Below, one piece after another: positions 12,311-21,719 of a stretch of DNA of 64,000 bases. Each line of letters starts with the position of its first letter. Position 1 is the stretch's first letter. Source of the stretch: Sphingomonas sp. 28-63-12 (GTDB taxonomy: Bacteria > Pseudomonadota > Alphaproteobacteria > Sphingomonadales > Sphingomonadaceae); NCBI GenBank assembly GCA_002281535.1, contig NCGD01000013.1, forward strand, positions 1 to 64,000, read 5' to 3'. The notes beneath the pieces are model-generated. The model ran no database searches, was not told the origin of the DNA, and saw only the letters and a program-made list of their open reading frames with translations. The position numbers were made by a program, and so were the translations under genes.

Positions 12311-15300
12311 ATGAAGATTAACCGACTATTAAGCGCGACGGCGCTTGTGGGCATTTTAGTTAGCTATCCGGCCATTGCGTCAGCAAAAACCGCGCCCGAA
12401 GGCAAGGTCACTGCAGCAGCCGATGAAAAAACGGCAACCGAAGAAGCGCCGGTAGCGGCAGACGACAATTCGATCGTCGTGACCGGGACGCGTATCAACC
12501 GTCCGAACATCGATTCGTCCATCCCGATCACAACCGTGTCCGCGCAGGAACTGCTGGGTCACGGCAATATTTCGATCGGCGACCTGGTCAACCAGCTTCC
12601 CCAGCTCCGCTCGAGCGTCAACCAGGCGAACTCCCAGAACGCCATTGGTCGCGCCGGCATCAGTGCTCTTGATCTTCGCGGTCTCGGCACTGCGCGCACG
12701 CTCGTCTTGCTCGACGGGCGCCGGATCGTCACGGCAACGCCCGGCAGCAACCGTCCCGACGTCAATCTCGTCCCGAACGATCTGGTCGAACGGCTGGACA
12801 TCATCACCGGCGGCAACTCGGCCATTTATGGGTCGGACGCCGTGGCCGGCGTGGCGAACTTCGTGCTGAAGCAGGATTTCGAAGGCGTGAAGGCGCGCGC
12901 GCAGGGCGGCATCTCCAGCCGTGGCGATCGTGGCTCTTATTTTGGTTCGCTGACCGCAGGCCATAATTTCTTTGATGGCCGCGCCAATCTGACCTTCTCG
13001 TTCGAATATGCCAATTCAAACACCCTGACCAATGCCGATCGCGATTTCACGACCGGCTCATTTTCGGGGCGCAACCAGTTCCAGACCGTTGAAAATACGG
13101 GCGCGAACCTGAACCCGTCAGCGGGCGCGTTGCACGGTGCCGAGCCGTCGACCGGCAACGGCATTCCCGATACGGCGTTCATCAGCGGCATTCGGAACAA
13201 CAACATCTCGAATGGCGGCCTGTTCACCGCTGCCTGCCCGACCGCTGCCGCAACGGGTGAAAGCGCTGCAGCCTTTGCGGCTCGTCGTGCGAATGCCTGT
13301 TCCGGCCTGCCTAACCCTGGCTCAAGCAATGCGCTGGCGCAGTTTGGCACCACCTATGCCTTCAATCCCGATGGCACGCTGACACCCAACACCTGCATCA
13401 CCGACTTCCGGCCATTCGGCTCGAGCAACTGCCAGGGCGGCCGTGGTTCCACCCTGCTCGAAAGCGGCTTCATCATCCCGGGCCTGGAGCGCCGTTCGTT
13501 CCATCTGCAGGGGCATTTCGAAGTTAGCCCGGCCTTTGATCCTTACTTCCAGGCCCAGTATCTGCACGTGATTGCCAATCAGGAAGGTCAGCCGACCTTC
13601 TTCAACAACTCGTTCAGCATCAACAACCCGTTCCTGACGACCCAGGCGCGGAACACGCTGGTTGCTGCCCTGGCACCCGGCGCAACGACCTTCACGGCCC
13701 AGCGTTTCGATATCGATTTCGGTGGCCGTGGCGAACAGCATCTGCGCGAACAGCTGCGCGCCGTGGTCGGCGTCCGTGGCACGTTCAACGATGACTGGAA
13801 GTATGACGTCTCGTTCAACTACGGCAACCTCTACACCTATTACGAAACCGCCGGGAACATCAATCGGCAGAAATATGCCAATTCGATCGACGCGCAGCGT
13901 AACGGTGCGGGGCAGATCGTTTGCGGTATCAACAATGACGCCAGCACAGCAAATGATGATGCGGCCTGCGTTCCCGTCAATCTGTTCGGCGATGGCCAGC
14001 CAAGCCAGGCAGCGCTGAACTATTTTGGCTATACTTCATCGCGCGTGCAGAAGGCCAATCTGTACAACGTTGTTGGTTATGTTGCTGGCGACTCCTCGCA
14101 GCTCTTTGAGCTGCCCGGTGGGCCGGTTGGCTTCGTGATCGGCGGCGAATATCGTCGTGAAACGGCTTTTGCCGCCTATGACTCGTTCACGTCAGGGACG
14201 TCGGGCATCGCTTGCCCTGCTGCCGGCTGTACCTTCCTCAACACCATCCCTGACTTTGTGGTCCCGGACCAGGTCGTCAAGGAAGGCTTTGCCGAAATCA
14301 GCCTGCCGCTGCTCAAGGACTTGCCGTTCGTCCACGAACTCACCCTCGACGGTGCCGTTCGCGTGTCGAACTATAACCTCGGCAACACCGGCACGGTCGT
14401 CGCCTACAACGCCAGCGGCATTTATTCGCCCGTCGAAGGCGTGCGGTTCCGGGCCGGATACGCCCGCGCCATTCGCGCACCAACCCAGGCTGATCTTTAT
14501 GCCCCGCAGAGCCAGACCTTCCTGAACGGTCTGGTTGATCCCTGCGGCCAGCAGAACATCAACAACAACCCGAACCGGGTGGCAAACTGCCGCGCGGCCG
14601 GTGTGCCCACGACCCAGACCTTCAACGGCACGACCGAGCCTTTCTCGAACCGTCCCGCATCGGGCATTTCGGGCTCCAACGGCAGCAACCCCTTGCTGAA
14701 GGCTGAAACCAGCAACAGCTTGACGATTGGCGCGGTGATCCAGCCACGCTTCATCCCGGGCCTGGCGATTTCGGTCGATTATTATCACATCGAAATCACC
14801 AACGCGATCAACTCGCTCGCGGCGCAGACGATCATCAACCAGTGCTATGACAGCCCTGGTGGGATCAATAACCCCTATTGCGCCTCGATCTTCCGTAATG
14901 CGAACGGCACCTTCCGGGGCCAGAGCGACGTATCCCATGGCGGCACGACGGTTAGCCTGACGCCATCGGGTGCATCGTTCATCTCCGGGCCGTTCAACTA
15001 CGCCCGGAACATCAACAGCGGCATCGATGCTGATGTGTCCTATCGTACCAACTTGACGGACAATTTGAAGCTTTCCCTGCGCGGCATTCTGTCAAAGGCG
15101 TTCATCAAGGACAACTACACCGACATCAACGACCCGAACTTCATCATCCGCCAGCTCAACAATCTGGGTGACCCGGAATGGCAGGGTACGTTGTCGGCCA
15201 ATCTGTCGACCAAGGTCTTCAACTTCGGCTATCGGTTCCGCTACTACGACAAGCAGACGATTGGCGCCTATGAAACCCAGAATTCGGTTCAGGGTCGCCC

Positions 15301-15523
15301 ACCAACGAACCCCGATTTGTACCCGGTGGTTTACTATCCGGCGATCACCTATTCGGATCTCCGGCTCGACATCACGCCACCCGACACCAAGTTCAAATTC
15401 TATCTTGGCGTCGACAACGTGTTCGATCAGCTTGGGCCATATGGCCTGATCGGCAACGAGAACGGCAATCCATTCGATGCCGTTGGTCGTTTCCTCTATG
15501 CCGGTGTCGAAGTTCGCTTCTAA
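12311..15523 (+). CDS. TonB-dependent outer-membrane receptor
   Basis: 1070-aa outer-membrane transporter. A signal peptide (cleavage near ASA) leads to a plug domain beginning SIVVTGTRINRPNI, which also contains DLRGLGTARTLVLLDGRR and IITGGNSAIYGSDAVAGV. A 22-strand barrel ends in the canonical terminal Phe (YAGVEVRF). The extracellular loops are long and rich in Asn, Gly and paired Cys, typical of the large receptors that dominate sphingomonad surfaces and take up oligomers such as glycans or peptides. A 201-bp gap upstream holds the promoter, and a strong terminator follows. The substrate cannot be read from the sequence. Confidence 0.92.
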   Translation: MKINRLLSATALVGILVSYPAIASAKTAPEGKVTAAADEKTATEEAPVAADDNSIVVTGTRINRPNIDSSIPITTVSAQELLGHGNISIGDLVNQLPQLRSSVNQANSQNAIGRAGISALDLRGLGTARTLVLLDGRRIVTATPGSNRPDVNLVPNDLVERLDIITGGNSAIYGSDAVAGVANFVLKQDFEGVKARAQGGISSRGDRGSYFGSLTAGHNFFDGRANLTFSFEYANSNTLTNADRDFTTGSFSGRNQFQTVENTGANLNPSAGALHGAEPSTGNGIPDTAFISGIRNNNISNGGLFTAACPTAAATGESAAAFAARRANACSGLPNPGSSNALAQFGTTYAFNPDGTLTPNTCITDFRPFGSSNCQGGRGSTLLESGFIIPGLERRSFHLQGHFEVSPAFDPYFQAQYLHVIANQEGQPTFFNNSFSINNPFLTTQARNTLVAALAPGATTFTAQRFDIDFGGRGEQHLREQLRAVVGVRGTFNDDWKYDVSFNYGNLYTYYETAGNINRQKYANSIDAQRNGAGQIVCGINNDASTANDDAACVPVNLFGDGQPSQAALNYFGYTSSRVQKANLYNVVGYVAGDSSQLFELPGGPVGFVIGGEYRRETAFAAYDSFTSGTSGIACPAAGCTFLNTIPDFVVPDQVVKEGFAEISLPLLKDLPFVHELTLDGAVRVSNYNLGNTGTVVAYNASGIYSPVEGVRFRAGYARAIRAPTQADLYAPQSQTFLNGLVDPCGQQNINNNPNRVANCRAAGVPTTQTFNGTTEPFSNRPASGISGSNGSNPLLKAETSNSLTIGAVIQPRFIPGLAISVDYYHIEITNAINSLAAQTIINQCYDSPGGINNPYCASIFRNANGTFRGQSDVSHGGTTVSLTPSGASFISGPFNYARNINSGIDADVSYRTNLTDNLKLSLRGILSKAFIKDNYTDINDPNFIIRQLNNLGDPEWQGTLSANLSTKVFNFGYRFRYYDKQTIGAYETQNSVQGRPPTNPDLYPVVYYPAITYSDLRLDITPPDTKFKFYLGVDNVFDQLGPYGLIGNENGNPFDAVGRFLYAGVEVRF

Positions 15524-15546
15524 TACGGGATGGGATGACGCGTATC

Positions 15547-15579
15547 GGGGGCCCCGCCATTGGCGGGGCCCCTTTTTTT
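15547..15579 (+). terminator. Rho-independent terminator after the TonB receptor gene
   Basis: GGGGCCCCGCC-ATTG-GGCGGGGCCCC forms an 11-bp GC stem with a 4-nt loop and is followed at once by seven T residues. It lies 24 bp after the receptor stop and just before the end of the convergent alr gene, so it ends the receptor transcript. A poly-A run is not present on the other side, so it is directional. Confidence 0.9.
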
Positions 15580-15581
15580 GG

Positions 15582-16613
15582 TCAGGCCCAGCACCGATCG
15601 AAGCGATCGCCAAGGCCGGTGACCAGCTCATATTGCGACATGCCCGAACACGCAGCCGCACCCGGCAGGTCAAAGCACATCGATACCCAGTCGGCCTCGC
15701 GCAGCTCGGGTGCCGTCGATATGTCGATTGCCACCAGATCCATCGACACCCGGCCAAGCACGGGCAGTATCGCGCCGGCGACTGACGCCGCACCGCAGCC
15801 CGAAAAGCCCCGGAAATAGCCATCGGCATAACCGATATTGAGTATCGCAACGTCGATATCGTCGGGCGCGACATAGGTCGCGTTATAGCCGATCGTCGCC
15901 CCAGCCGGCACGCGCCGCCGCTGCAGCACTTGCGCCATCGGGGTCACCACTTGCCGGATCGCGTCCGCCATCGCGGCGCGCGGTACGCCGCCATACAGCG
16001 CCAGGCCTGGGCGGGTCAGATCAAAGGCATAATCCGGCCCCAACCCAATCCCCGCCGAATTGGCCAGGCTCAAGCGTCGCGCGCTGGTTCTGCCGCGAAG
16101 GCCGCCAAAGGCAGTCAGCTGGGCCGCATTCATCGCCACATCCTCATCGGCACAGGCAAGATGGCTCATCAGCAGATCGATATCGAGGCCGTCGAGCATG
16201 CCGGACAACGCCTCCTCCACCGACAGGCCAAGCCGGTTCATGCCGGTATCGACCATCACATCGCACGCGCCGCCCCCGGCTGCGCGCCAGCGGACGACTT
16301 GCTCGGGCGCGTTCAGCACCGGCCGGGCAATGCCCGTCAGTGCAATCGCCATATCCTCGGCGCGGACGCCGTGCAGCACCGATACCGTCAACCCAAGCGG
16401 CGCGAGTTCCACCGCTTCGGCCCAGTTCGCCACGAAAAAGTCGCGACAGCCGGCGCCGGCCAGTCGCGTCGCCACCGCGGTCGCGCCCAGGCCATAGCCA
16501 TTGGCCTTTACCGCCGCGCCGCAGGCCGCTGGTCGGCTCATTGCATCCAGCGCGCGCCAATTATCGGCCAATGCCGCGCCATCGAGCCGCAGCCTTAAGG
16601 GGGAAGTCGTCAT
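15582..16613 (-). CDS. alr: Alanine racemase
   Basis: PLP enzyme that makes D-alanine for peptidoglycan. The 343-aa protein has the PLP-binding lysine in AVKANGYG (Lys36) and the second catalytic base in TIGYNATYV. The C-terminal beta domain includes GRVSMDLVAIDIS, and MFVDTG-type positions are represented by MVDTGMNRLG. It is slightly shorter than the usual 355-375 aa but complete. It is a single gene, convergent with the TonB receptor. Confidence 0.93.
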   Translation of the reverse strand: MTTSPLRLRLDGAALADNWRALDAMSRPAACGAAVKANGYGLGATAVATRLAGAGCRDFFVANWAEAVELAPLGLTVSVLHGVRAEDMAIALTGIARPVLNAPEQVVRWRAAGGGACDVMVDTGMNRLGLSVEEALSGMLDGLDIDLLMSHLACADEDVAMNAAQLTAFGGLRGRTSARRLSLANSAGIGLGPDYAFDLTRPGLALYGGVPRAAMADAIRQVVTPMAQVLQRRRVPAGATIGYNATYVAPDDIDVAILNIGYADGYFRGFSGCGAASVAGAILPVLGRVSMDLVAIDISTAPELREADWVSMCFDLPGAAACSGMSQYELVTGLGDRFDRCWA

Positions 16614-16708
16614 GCCATGGGGTTAGCGCCCGCCGCCGTGCCGCACTAGCGTCGATTTGCCGTCGACGGAGTTGGCACCCGGGGCCCAGCCGCTCTTCTC
16701 AGCGCGTC

Positions 16709-18319
16709 CTACAGCTGGCCTGCCGGGCTGGCCTTGGGCCGTTCGTCCTTCAGCCACAGCAACGTCACCACCAGCGCCATCGCCACCACGGCCAGCGTAT
16801 ACCACAACCCGCCATAGGGATTGCCGGTGCGCGCGACGATATATTGGCTGATAAACGGCAGGAAACCGCCAAAATAGCCGGTGCCGATATGATAGGGGAT
16901 CGACATCGAGCTGTAGCGGATGCGCGCAGGAAACATTTCGGCCAAGAGCGCCGCGACCGGACCATAGGTGACGCCGGCAAGCGCGCTCAGCACGATGATC
17001 GCGCCCAGGATGATGGCGATATTGCCCGGTGACGGGATCACCTTGCCCAGGAAATAGCCATTGGCGGTAAGCGCCGCATCCAGCAGCTCGGGCGTATCGT
17101 CGGCCACAGTCACCCCGCCGATCGTCACCACCGTCACCGGTGCCTCGACCGTCTTATAGGCGACACCCTTCTTGGACAGGTGATCGAGCACGCGCCCGCA
17201 TTCATCGGCCTGTTCCTTGGCAAAGGGACTGTAGTGGCAGGCCGGGCCCGATACGATCACCGGCGCGCGCCGCGCCGCCTCGGCCAGGGCCGGGTTGGCG
17301 GCGCTGCCGATCACCCAGAAGATCGGGAACAGCATGATCAATGTCAGCGCATAGCCGATCACGATCGGCAGCTTGCGCCCGACCCGGTCGGACAGCCAGC
17401 CGAACAGGATGAACCAGAACAGCCCGGCCGCCGCCCCGGCACCGACGATCAGTTGCGCGGTCGTCTCCTCCACCCGCATCGTCGCCTGCAAAAATGACAG
17501 CACCGTGAACATTGCCGTGTACCAGATCACGGTCAGCCCCGCCGCAATGCCAAACAGCGCCACGAACAGGCGCCGGAGGTTGCCGGGATAGGTAAAGCTC
17601 TCGACAAACGGATTGGCCGCGGTTTCGCCGGCTGCCTTCATCTGCTTGAAGATCGGGCTTTCAGCCAGTTTCAGCCGCATCCACAGCGACACGGCGAGCA
17701 GCAGCAGCGAAAACAGGAACGGCGTGCGCCACGCCCAGGCATCCCACGCTGCGGGCGTCACCGCGCTCTTGGTGGCAAGCACCACGGCGATCGACAGGAT
17801 GAAGCCGCCCGCCACGCTTGCCTGGATGAAGCTCGTATAATAGCCGCTGCGCCCCGCCGGCGCATGTTCGGCGACGTAGATGGCGGCACCGCCATATTCG
17901 CCGCCCAGCGCCAGCCCCTGCAGGATACGCAGGAAGATGATGATCGCCGGGGCCGCAAGCCCGATCGACGCGGTCGACGGGACCAGCCCGACACCGGCAG
18001 TGGCGATCCCCATCAGGGTAATCGTCACCAGAAATGTATATTTGCGCCCCAATTTGTCGCCAAGAAAGCCGAACAGCACCGCGCCGAGCGGCCGAAACCC
18101 GAAGCCGACGGCAAAGCCCGCCCAGGCGAGCAGCGTTTGCACCGTTTCATTGTCCGCCGGGAAAAAGGTCCGGCCGATAATGCCGGATGCCGCCAGCGTG
18201 CCGTAGATGAAGAAATCATACCATTCGAAGATCGTACCCAGCGACGATGCTGTAATGACAAGCTGGATATCTTTCCGGCTCGGTTCGCCAGTCTGGTGTT
18301 CCGCCGCCATCGTCGCCAT
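16709..18319 (-). CDS. MFS transporter, metabolite:H+ symporter type
   Basis: About 536 aa with 12 predicted membrane segments. The opening SSLGTIFEWYDFFIYGTLA, the GFGFRPLGAVLFGFLGDKLG loop and RILQGLALGGEYGGAA are hallmarks of the MHS branch of the major facilitator superfamily (citrate, proline, betaine, shikimate transporters). Between TM8 and TM9 is a ~75-residue hydrophilic insertion with two cysteines, also seen in relatives. Three ATG codons in a row precede MAT; GGGGGG six bases upstream favours the one at 18319. It lies downstream of the valine genes on the same strand and could import a precursor, but substrate is inference. Confidence 0.85.
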   Translation of the reverse strand: MATMAAEHQTGEPSRKDIQLVITASSLGTIFEWYDFFIYGTLAASGIIGRTFFPADNETVQTLLAWAGFAVGFGFRPLGAVLFGFLGDKLGRKYTFLVTITLMGIATAGVGLVPSTASIGLAAPAIIIFLRILQGLALGGEYGGAAIYVAEHAPAGRSGYYTSFIQASVAGGFILSIAVVLATKSAVTPAAWDAWAWRTPFLFSLLLLAVSLWMRLKLAESPIFKQMKAAGETAANPFVESFTYPGNLRRLFVALFGIAAGLTVIWYTAMFTVLSFLQATMRVEETTAQLIVGAGAAAGLFWFILFGWLSDRVGRKLPIVIGYALTLIMLFPIFWVIGSAANPALAEAARRAPVIVSGPACHYSPFAKEQADECGRVLDHLSKKGVAYKTVEAPVTVVTIGGVTVADDTPELLDAALTANGYFLGKVIPSPGNIAIILGAIIVLSALAGVTYGPVAALLAEMFPARIRYSSMSIPYHIGTGYFGGFLPFISQYIVARTGNPYGGLWYTLAVVAMALVVTLLWLKDERPKASPAGQL

Positions 18320-18388
18320 CATCATCCCCCCGGATCGGTTCTTCGGTGCGCCCGCGATCACCTTTCACCCAAAGCTTGTCGAAAGGTT

Positions 18389-18425
18389 GCCCTGCTTTTC
18401 AAGCACTGAACAGAAAAAGCAGGGC
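18389..18425. repeat. Inverted repeat between mmsB and the transporter gene
   Basis: GCCCTGCTTTT and AAAAGCAGGGC are exact 11-nt inverted arms around a 15-nt loop. Flanking AAGCTTGTCGAAAG and GTCGACAGGCT resemble the TTCGACAAGCT-type sphingomonad dispersed repeat. No T-tract follows on either strand, so it is better described as an extragenic palindrome than as a terminator. Confidence 0.55.
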
Positions 18426-18521
18426 GTCGACAGGCTCGGCGCGAACCGGGTCTTGGGAACAGCTTGTGCTGACAGACACTAGCCGGATTGCGTCACTGCG
18501 CAATCCGGGCGCGTCACGCCA

Positions 18522-19406
18522 TTATTGCTTGGCCGCGAGCATCCGGATGATCCCCGAAAAATCCACCCCACCCTGCCCCTGATCGGCATAGGCCTGGTAA
18601 AGGTCGGCTGCCCGCGCGCCCATCGGGGTAACGGCCCCCGCCGCCTGCGCCGCCTGCATCGCCAGCTTCAGATCCTTGAGCATCAGCGCGACGGCAAAGC
18701 CGCCCTGATAATCATGATCGGCCGGTGTCTCGGGGCCGACACCGGGCAGCGGGCAATAGCTGGTCATCGACCAGTTCTGACCCGACGAGACGCTGGAGAT
18801 ATCGAAAAATTTCTGCGGATCGAGGCCCAGCTTTTCGGCGAGCAGGAAAGCTTCGCTGGTGGCGATCATCGAGGCGCCGAGCAGCATGTTGTTGCAGATC
18901 TTCACCGCCTGGCCCGCGCCGTTCATGCCGGCATGGATCACCGCCTTGCCCATCGCCTCCAGAATAACCTGCGCCCGCTCAAACCCGGCTTCGCTGCCGC
19001 CGACCATGAAGGTCAGGCTGCCGGCGGTGGCCGCCGCTATCCCGCCCGATACCGGCGCATCGACCGCGACCAGCCCCTTGGCATGCGCGGCAGTCGCAAC
19101 CCGCTTGGCAGTGTCGACATCAATCGTCGAGCAATCGATCAGCAGCGTGTTCGGGGCTGCCGCAGGAAATACCTCATGGGTATAGACCGTCTCGACATGC
19201 GTGCCGGCGGGCAGCATCGTCACCACCACTTCGGCGCCCTCGACCGCTGCCGCAGCACTTGCCACCGGCAGGCAGCCCGCCGTCTTGGCGCGATCGAGCG
19301 CGTCTGGCGAAAGATCAAAGGCGCGAACGTCGTGCCCTGCCTTGGCCAGGTTCGCCGCCATCCCGCCGCCCATGTTGCCGAGACCGATAAAGGCGATGCT
19401 GGTCAT
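18522..19406 (-). CDS. mmsB: 3-hydroxyisobutyrate dehydrogenase
   Basis: NAD-dependent oxidation of 3-hydroxyisobutyrate to methylmalonate semialdehyde in valine breakdown. 294 aa: Rossmann motif IAFIGLGNMGGGMAANL at the N-terminus, substrate motif DAPVSGGIAAATAGSL near residue 118, and catalytic Lys region GAGQAVKICNNMLL near residue 170. The pathway genes upstream on the same strand confirm the substrate over other beta-hydroxyacid dehydrogenases. Confidence 0.93.
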   Translation of the reverse strand: MTSIAFIGLGNMGGGMAANLAKAGHDVRAFDLSPDALDRAKTAGCLPVASAAAAVEGAEVVVTMLPAGTHVETVYTHEVFPAAAPNTLLIDCSTIDVDTAKRVATAAHAKGLVAVDAPVSGGIAAATAGSLTFMVGGSEAGFERAQVILEAMGKAVIHAGMNGAGQAVKICNNMLLGASMIATSEAFLLAEKLGLDPQKFFDISSVSSGQNWSMTSYCPLPGVGPETPADHDYQGGFAVALMLKDLKLAMQAAQAAGAVTPMGARAADLYQAYADQGQGGVDFSGIIRMLAAKQ

Positions 19407-19427
19407 GTTCTAAAATCCTCTCAAATC

Positions 19428-19516
19428 ACTGTCATTCCGGCGAAAGCCGGGATTTACATGGGGCGGCAACCCCGTCCCCGCGCGAGACCGTCGCTTTCGC
19501 TTGGGTGACGGCAGGT
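19428..19516. repeat. Extragenic palindrome between mmsB and enoyl-CoA hydratase
   Basis: GTCATTCCGGCGAAAGCCGGGAT at the left, and TTTCGCTTGGGTGACGG at the right, form the same GTCA...TGAC framed design as the repeats at 1346-1436 and 37341-37422. It fills most of the gap between two genes of one pathway. Confidence 0.55.
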
Positions 19517-19528
19517 TTGGCGCGGGGA

Positions 19529-20305
19529 TTACTTGCCCGACCAAACGCCCGGACGTTTCTCGACAAAGGCGGTCATGCCTTCCTTCTGGTCGGCTGTCCC
19601 GAACAGGCCATGAAACAGCCGGCGTTCGAACAAGATGCCCTGCGTCAGGCCCGTCTCGAACGCAGTGTTGACCATCTCCTTGTTCGCCTTGACCGCCAGC
19701 GGGGCCATGCCCGCAATCACGGTCGCTGTCTTCACCGCTTCGTCGATCAGGTCCGCTGCCGGGACGATGCGACTGACAAGCCCGGCGCGCTCGGCTTCGG
19801 CGGCGTCCATCATCCGCCCGGTCAGGCACATCTCCATCGCCTTGGCCTTGCCCACCGCCCGGGTCAGGCGCTGTGATCCGCCCATGCCGGGGGATACCGC
19901 GAGCTTGATCTCGGGCTGGCCAAATTTGGCGGTATCGGCGGCCAGGATGAAATCACACATCATGGCCACTTCGCAGCCGCCGCCCAGCGCATAGCCCGCC
20001 ACCGCAGCGATGATCGGCTTGCGCGTTGCGGTCACCCGGTCATAGCCGGCGAAGTGATTGGTGCCGAACATCTCGGCAAAGCCCATCGCCTGCATTTCCT
20101 TGATGTCCGCGCCCGCCGCGAACGCTTTTTCTGACCCGGTCAGCACCGCGCAGCCCTGTGACGGATCGGCGTCGAACGCTTCCAGCGCGGCGATCAGCTC
20201 GGTCAGCACCTGGCTGTTGAGCGCATTGAGCGCCTGCGGCCGGTTAAGCGTGATCAGCGTGACGGCGCCGCGTTGTTCGACGATCAGGGTTTCGTAAGTG
20301 GTCAT
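19529..20305 (-). CDS. Enoyl-CoA hydratase (probable methacrylyl-CoA hydratase)
   Basis: Crotonase-fold enzyme, 258 aa, adding water to an enoyl-CoA double bond. Oxyanion-hole motif [10 protein letters not shown] lies near residue 60. The two catalytic glutamates sit in [13 protein letters not shown] and [22 protein letters not shown] at 20305 has an AAGGAG site 8 nt upstream, which sets the start; the longer frame runs into a repeat. Position between isobutyryl-CoA dehydrogenase/hydrolase and mmsB suggests it acts on methacrylyl-CoA, though such enzymes are usually broad. Confidence 0.88.
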   Translation of the reverse strand: MTTYETLIVEQRGAVTLITLNRPQALNALNSQVLTELIAALEAFDADPSQGCAVLTGSEKAFAAGADIKEMQAMGFAEMFGTNHFAGYDRVTATRKPIIAAVAGYALGGGCEVAMMCDFILAADTAKFGQPEIKLAVSPGMGGSQRLTRAVGKAKAMEMCLTGRMMDAAEAERAGLVSRIVPAADLIDEAVKTATVIAGMAPLAVKANKEMVNTAFETGLTQGILFERRLFHGLFGTADQKEGMTAFVEKRPGVWSGK

Positions 20306-20320
20306 GTCTTTTTCTCCTTC

Positions 20321-20346
20321 GTCACCCCGGGCTTGACCCGGGGTCC
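20321..20346. repeat. Short GC hairpin upstream of enoyl-CoA hydratase
   Basis: CCCCGGG-CTTGA-CCCGGGG forms a 7-bp stem (20325-20343) about 20 nt upstream of the hydratase start codon. CACCCCGGGCTTGACCCGGGG is a frequent extragenic motif in sphingomonads. It may modulate translation of the downstream gene. Confidence 0.5.
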
Positions 20347-20412
20347 CGCTATTTCCCGCCGCTAAAAGGCAGCGGGCCCTCGGCGCAAGGCCAGGGTGCC
20401 GCGGGTGGGTGG

Positions 20413-21483
20413 TCAATCGTGGGGCGTCCAGGCATCATCCTCGGACAGCGGCGCAAAAATCTGGTCGATGACGTGCGGTGTTACGCCTTCCGGTGTGGCC
20501 GGGTCCCAATGCGGGGTATTGTCCTTGTCGACGATCACCGCGCGCACGCCTTCAAGGAAATCATGCCGCTGCACCACCCGGCACCCGACCGCATATTCCT
20601 GCCGCATCTCATCGGCGAAATCATGCATCAGCGCGCCCTCATGGAGCAGGCGGAGCGAGACCTTCATTGTTTGCGGTGATTTGGTGCGCAGCAATTCCAG
20701 CTGTGCTTGCGCCCAGTCGTCCGGATCGGCCTCCAGCGCAGTGAACACGTCTTCGAGCCTGTCCGACCGGAACAGCCGATCAATTTGATCGCGATGCGCC
20801 AGAATTTTCGCTGCAGGCGGCGATACCGCCAACGCGTCGAGAATGGCATCGATCGATCGTGGATCGGCAATGATCCGCGCCTTGGCGTCGTCGAGCGACG
20901 CGCTGGGCAGATAATGCGTCGCCAGTCCCAGCGCCAAACACTCGGCCCCGTCGAGCCGGTGCCCGGTCAGCGCCAGAAACTGCCCGATCCGCCCCGGTAG
21001 CCGTGACAAATACCAGCCACCGCCAACATCCGGGAACAGACCGATGCCCGTCTCCGGCATCGCCAGCCGGGTATTCTCGGTCGCAATTCGATAGCGGCAG
21101 GGCAGCGATATCCCGACACCGCCGCCCATCGTGATCCCGTCCATGAACGCCACGGTCGGCTTCACATAAGTGAACAGCTTGTGGTTCATGCGGTATTCGG
21201 TGTGGAAGAACTGGCGCGCCGCCACCCCATCCTTCGCGCCGCTCTCGGCAAGCATGCGGATGTCGCCGCCAGCACAAAAGCCACGCGATTTTTTAGGATC
21301 GCCATCCGGCGAGGCAGCATGATCGATTAGCACCGCCTCGATCCCGATATCGACTCTCCACGCCTCAAGCGCCTCAAGCATCGCTGCACACATAGCCGTA
21401 TTGAGCGCGTGAATAGCGCTGGGCCGGTTGAGGCGGATGCGGGCCACACCGTCTTCTGCCAAAGTCAGAACGTCGTCAGTCAT
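20413..21483 (-). CDS. 3-hydroxyisobutyryl-CoA hydrolase (enoyl-CoA hydratase/isomerase family)
   Basis: 356-aa crotonase-family protein that releases free 3-hydroxyisobutyrate from its CoA ester in valine catabolism. [14 protein letters not shown] (residues ~73-86), [19 protein letters not shown], and [20 protein letters not shown] match HIBCH-type hydrolases. The long C-terminal helical extension, absent from simple hydratases, is also present. I chose ATG at 21483, preceded by GGGGATT; an in-frame ATG at 21492 is possible. It is downstream of the acyl-CoA dehydrogenase and separated from it by a 230-bp repeat region. Confidence 0.9.
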   Translation of the reverse strand: MTDDVLTLAEDGVARIRLNRPSAIHALNTAMCAAMLEALEAWRVDIGIEAVLIDHAASPDGDPKKSRGFCAGGDIRMLAESGAKDGVAARQFFHTEYRMNHKLFTYVKPTVAFMDGITMGGGVGISLPCRYRIATENTRLAMPETGIGLFPDVGGGWYLSRLPGRIGQFLALTGHRLDGAECLALGLATHYLPSASLDDAKARIIADPRSIDAILDALAVSPPAAKILAHRDQIDRLFRSDRLEDVFTALEADPDDWAQAQLELLRTKSPQTMKVSLRLLHEGALMHDFADEMRQEYAVGCRVVQRHDFLEGVRAVIVDKDNTPHWDPATPEGVTPHVIDQIFAPLSEDDAWTPHD

Positions 21484-21489
21484 AATCCC

Positions 21490-21715
21490 CATTTCCCTCT
21501 CCCTTGAGGGAGAGGATAGCGAAGCTTGTCAGCGTGCTGGCTAGCGCAGCTTGGTGAGGGTGGGCCACACCCACGATCGGCGCGGCCCCTCACCCAACTT
21601 CGGCTAGGCAGCAAGCTGCCAAGGCTTCGTAACCAGTTCGGGGCAAGCAATACCCCGTAATGTTGAGGCCATACCGGGGGTATGGCCGAACCCGGACTCC
21701 CAATGGGAGAGGGGA
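21490..21715. repeat. Composite palindromic repeat region between two valine genes
   Basis: The 236-bp gap has no coding potential. It opens with CCCTCTCCCTTGAGGGAGAGG and closes with CCCAATGGGAGAGGGG. In between are smaller palindromes such as CCATACCGGGGGTATGG and GGTGGGCC..GGCCCC. It is the largest member of the repeat family seen in this window (compare 4386-4495 and 36079-36283). Confidence 0.65.
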
Positions 21716-21719
21716 TAAA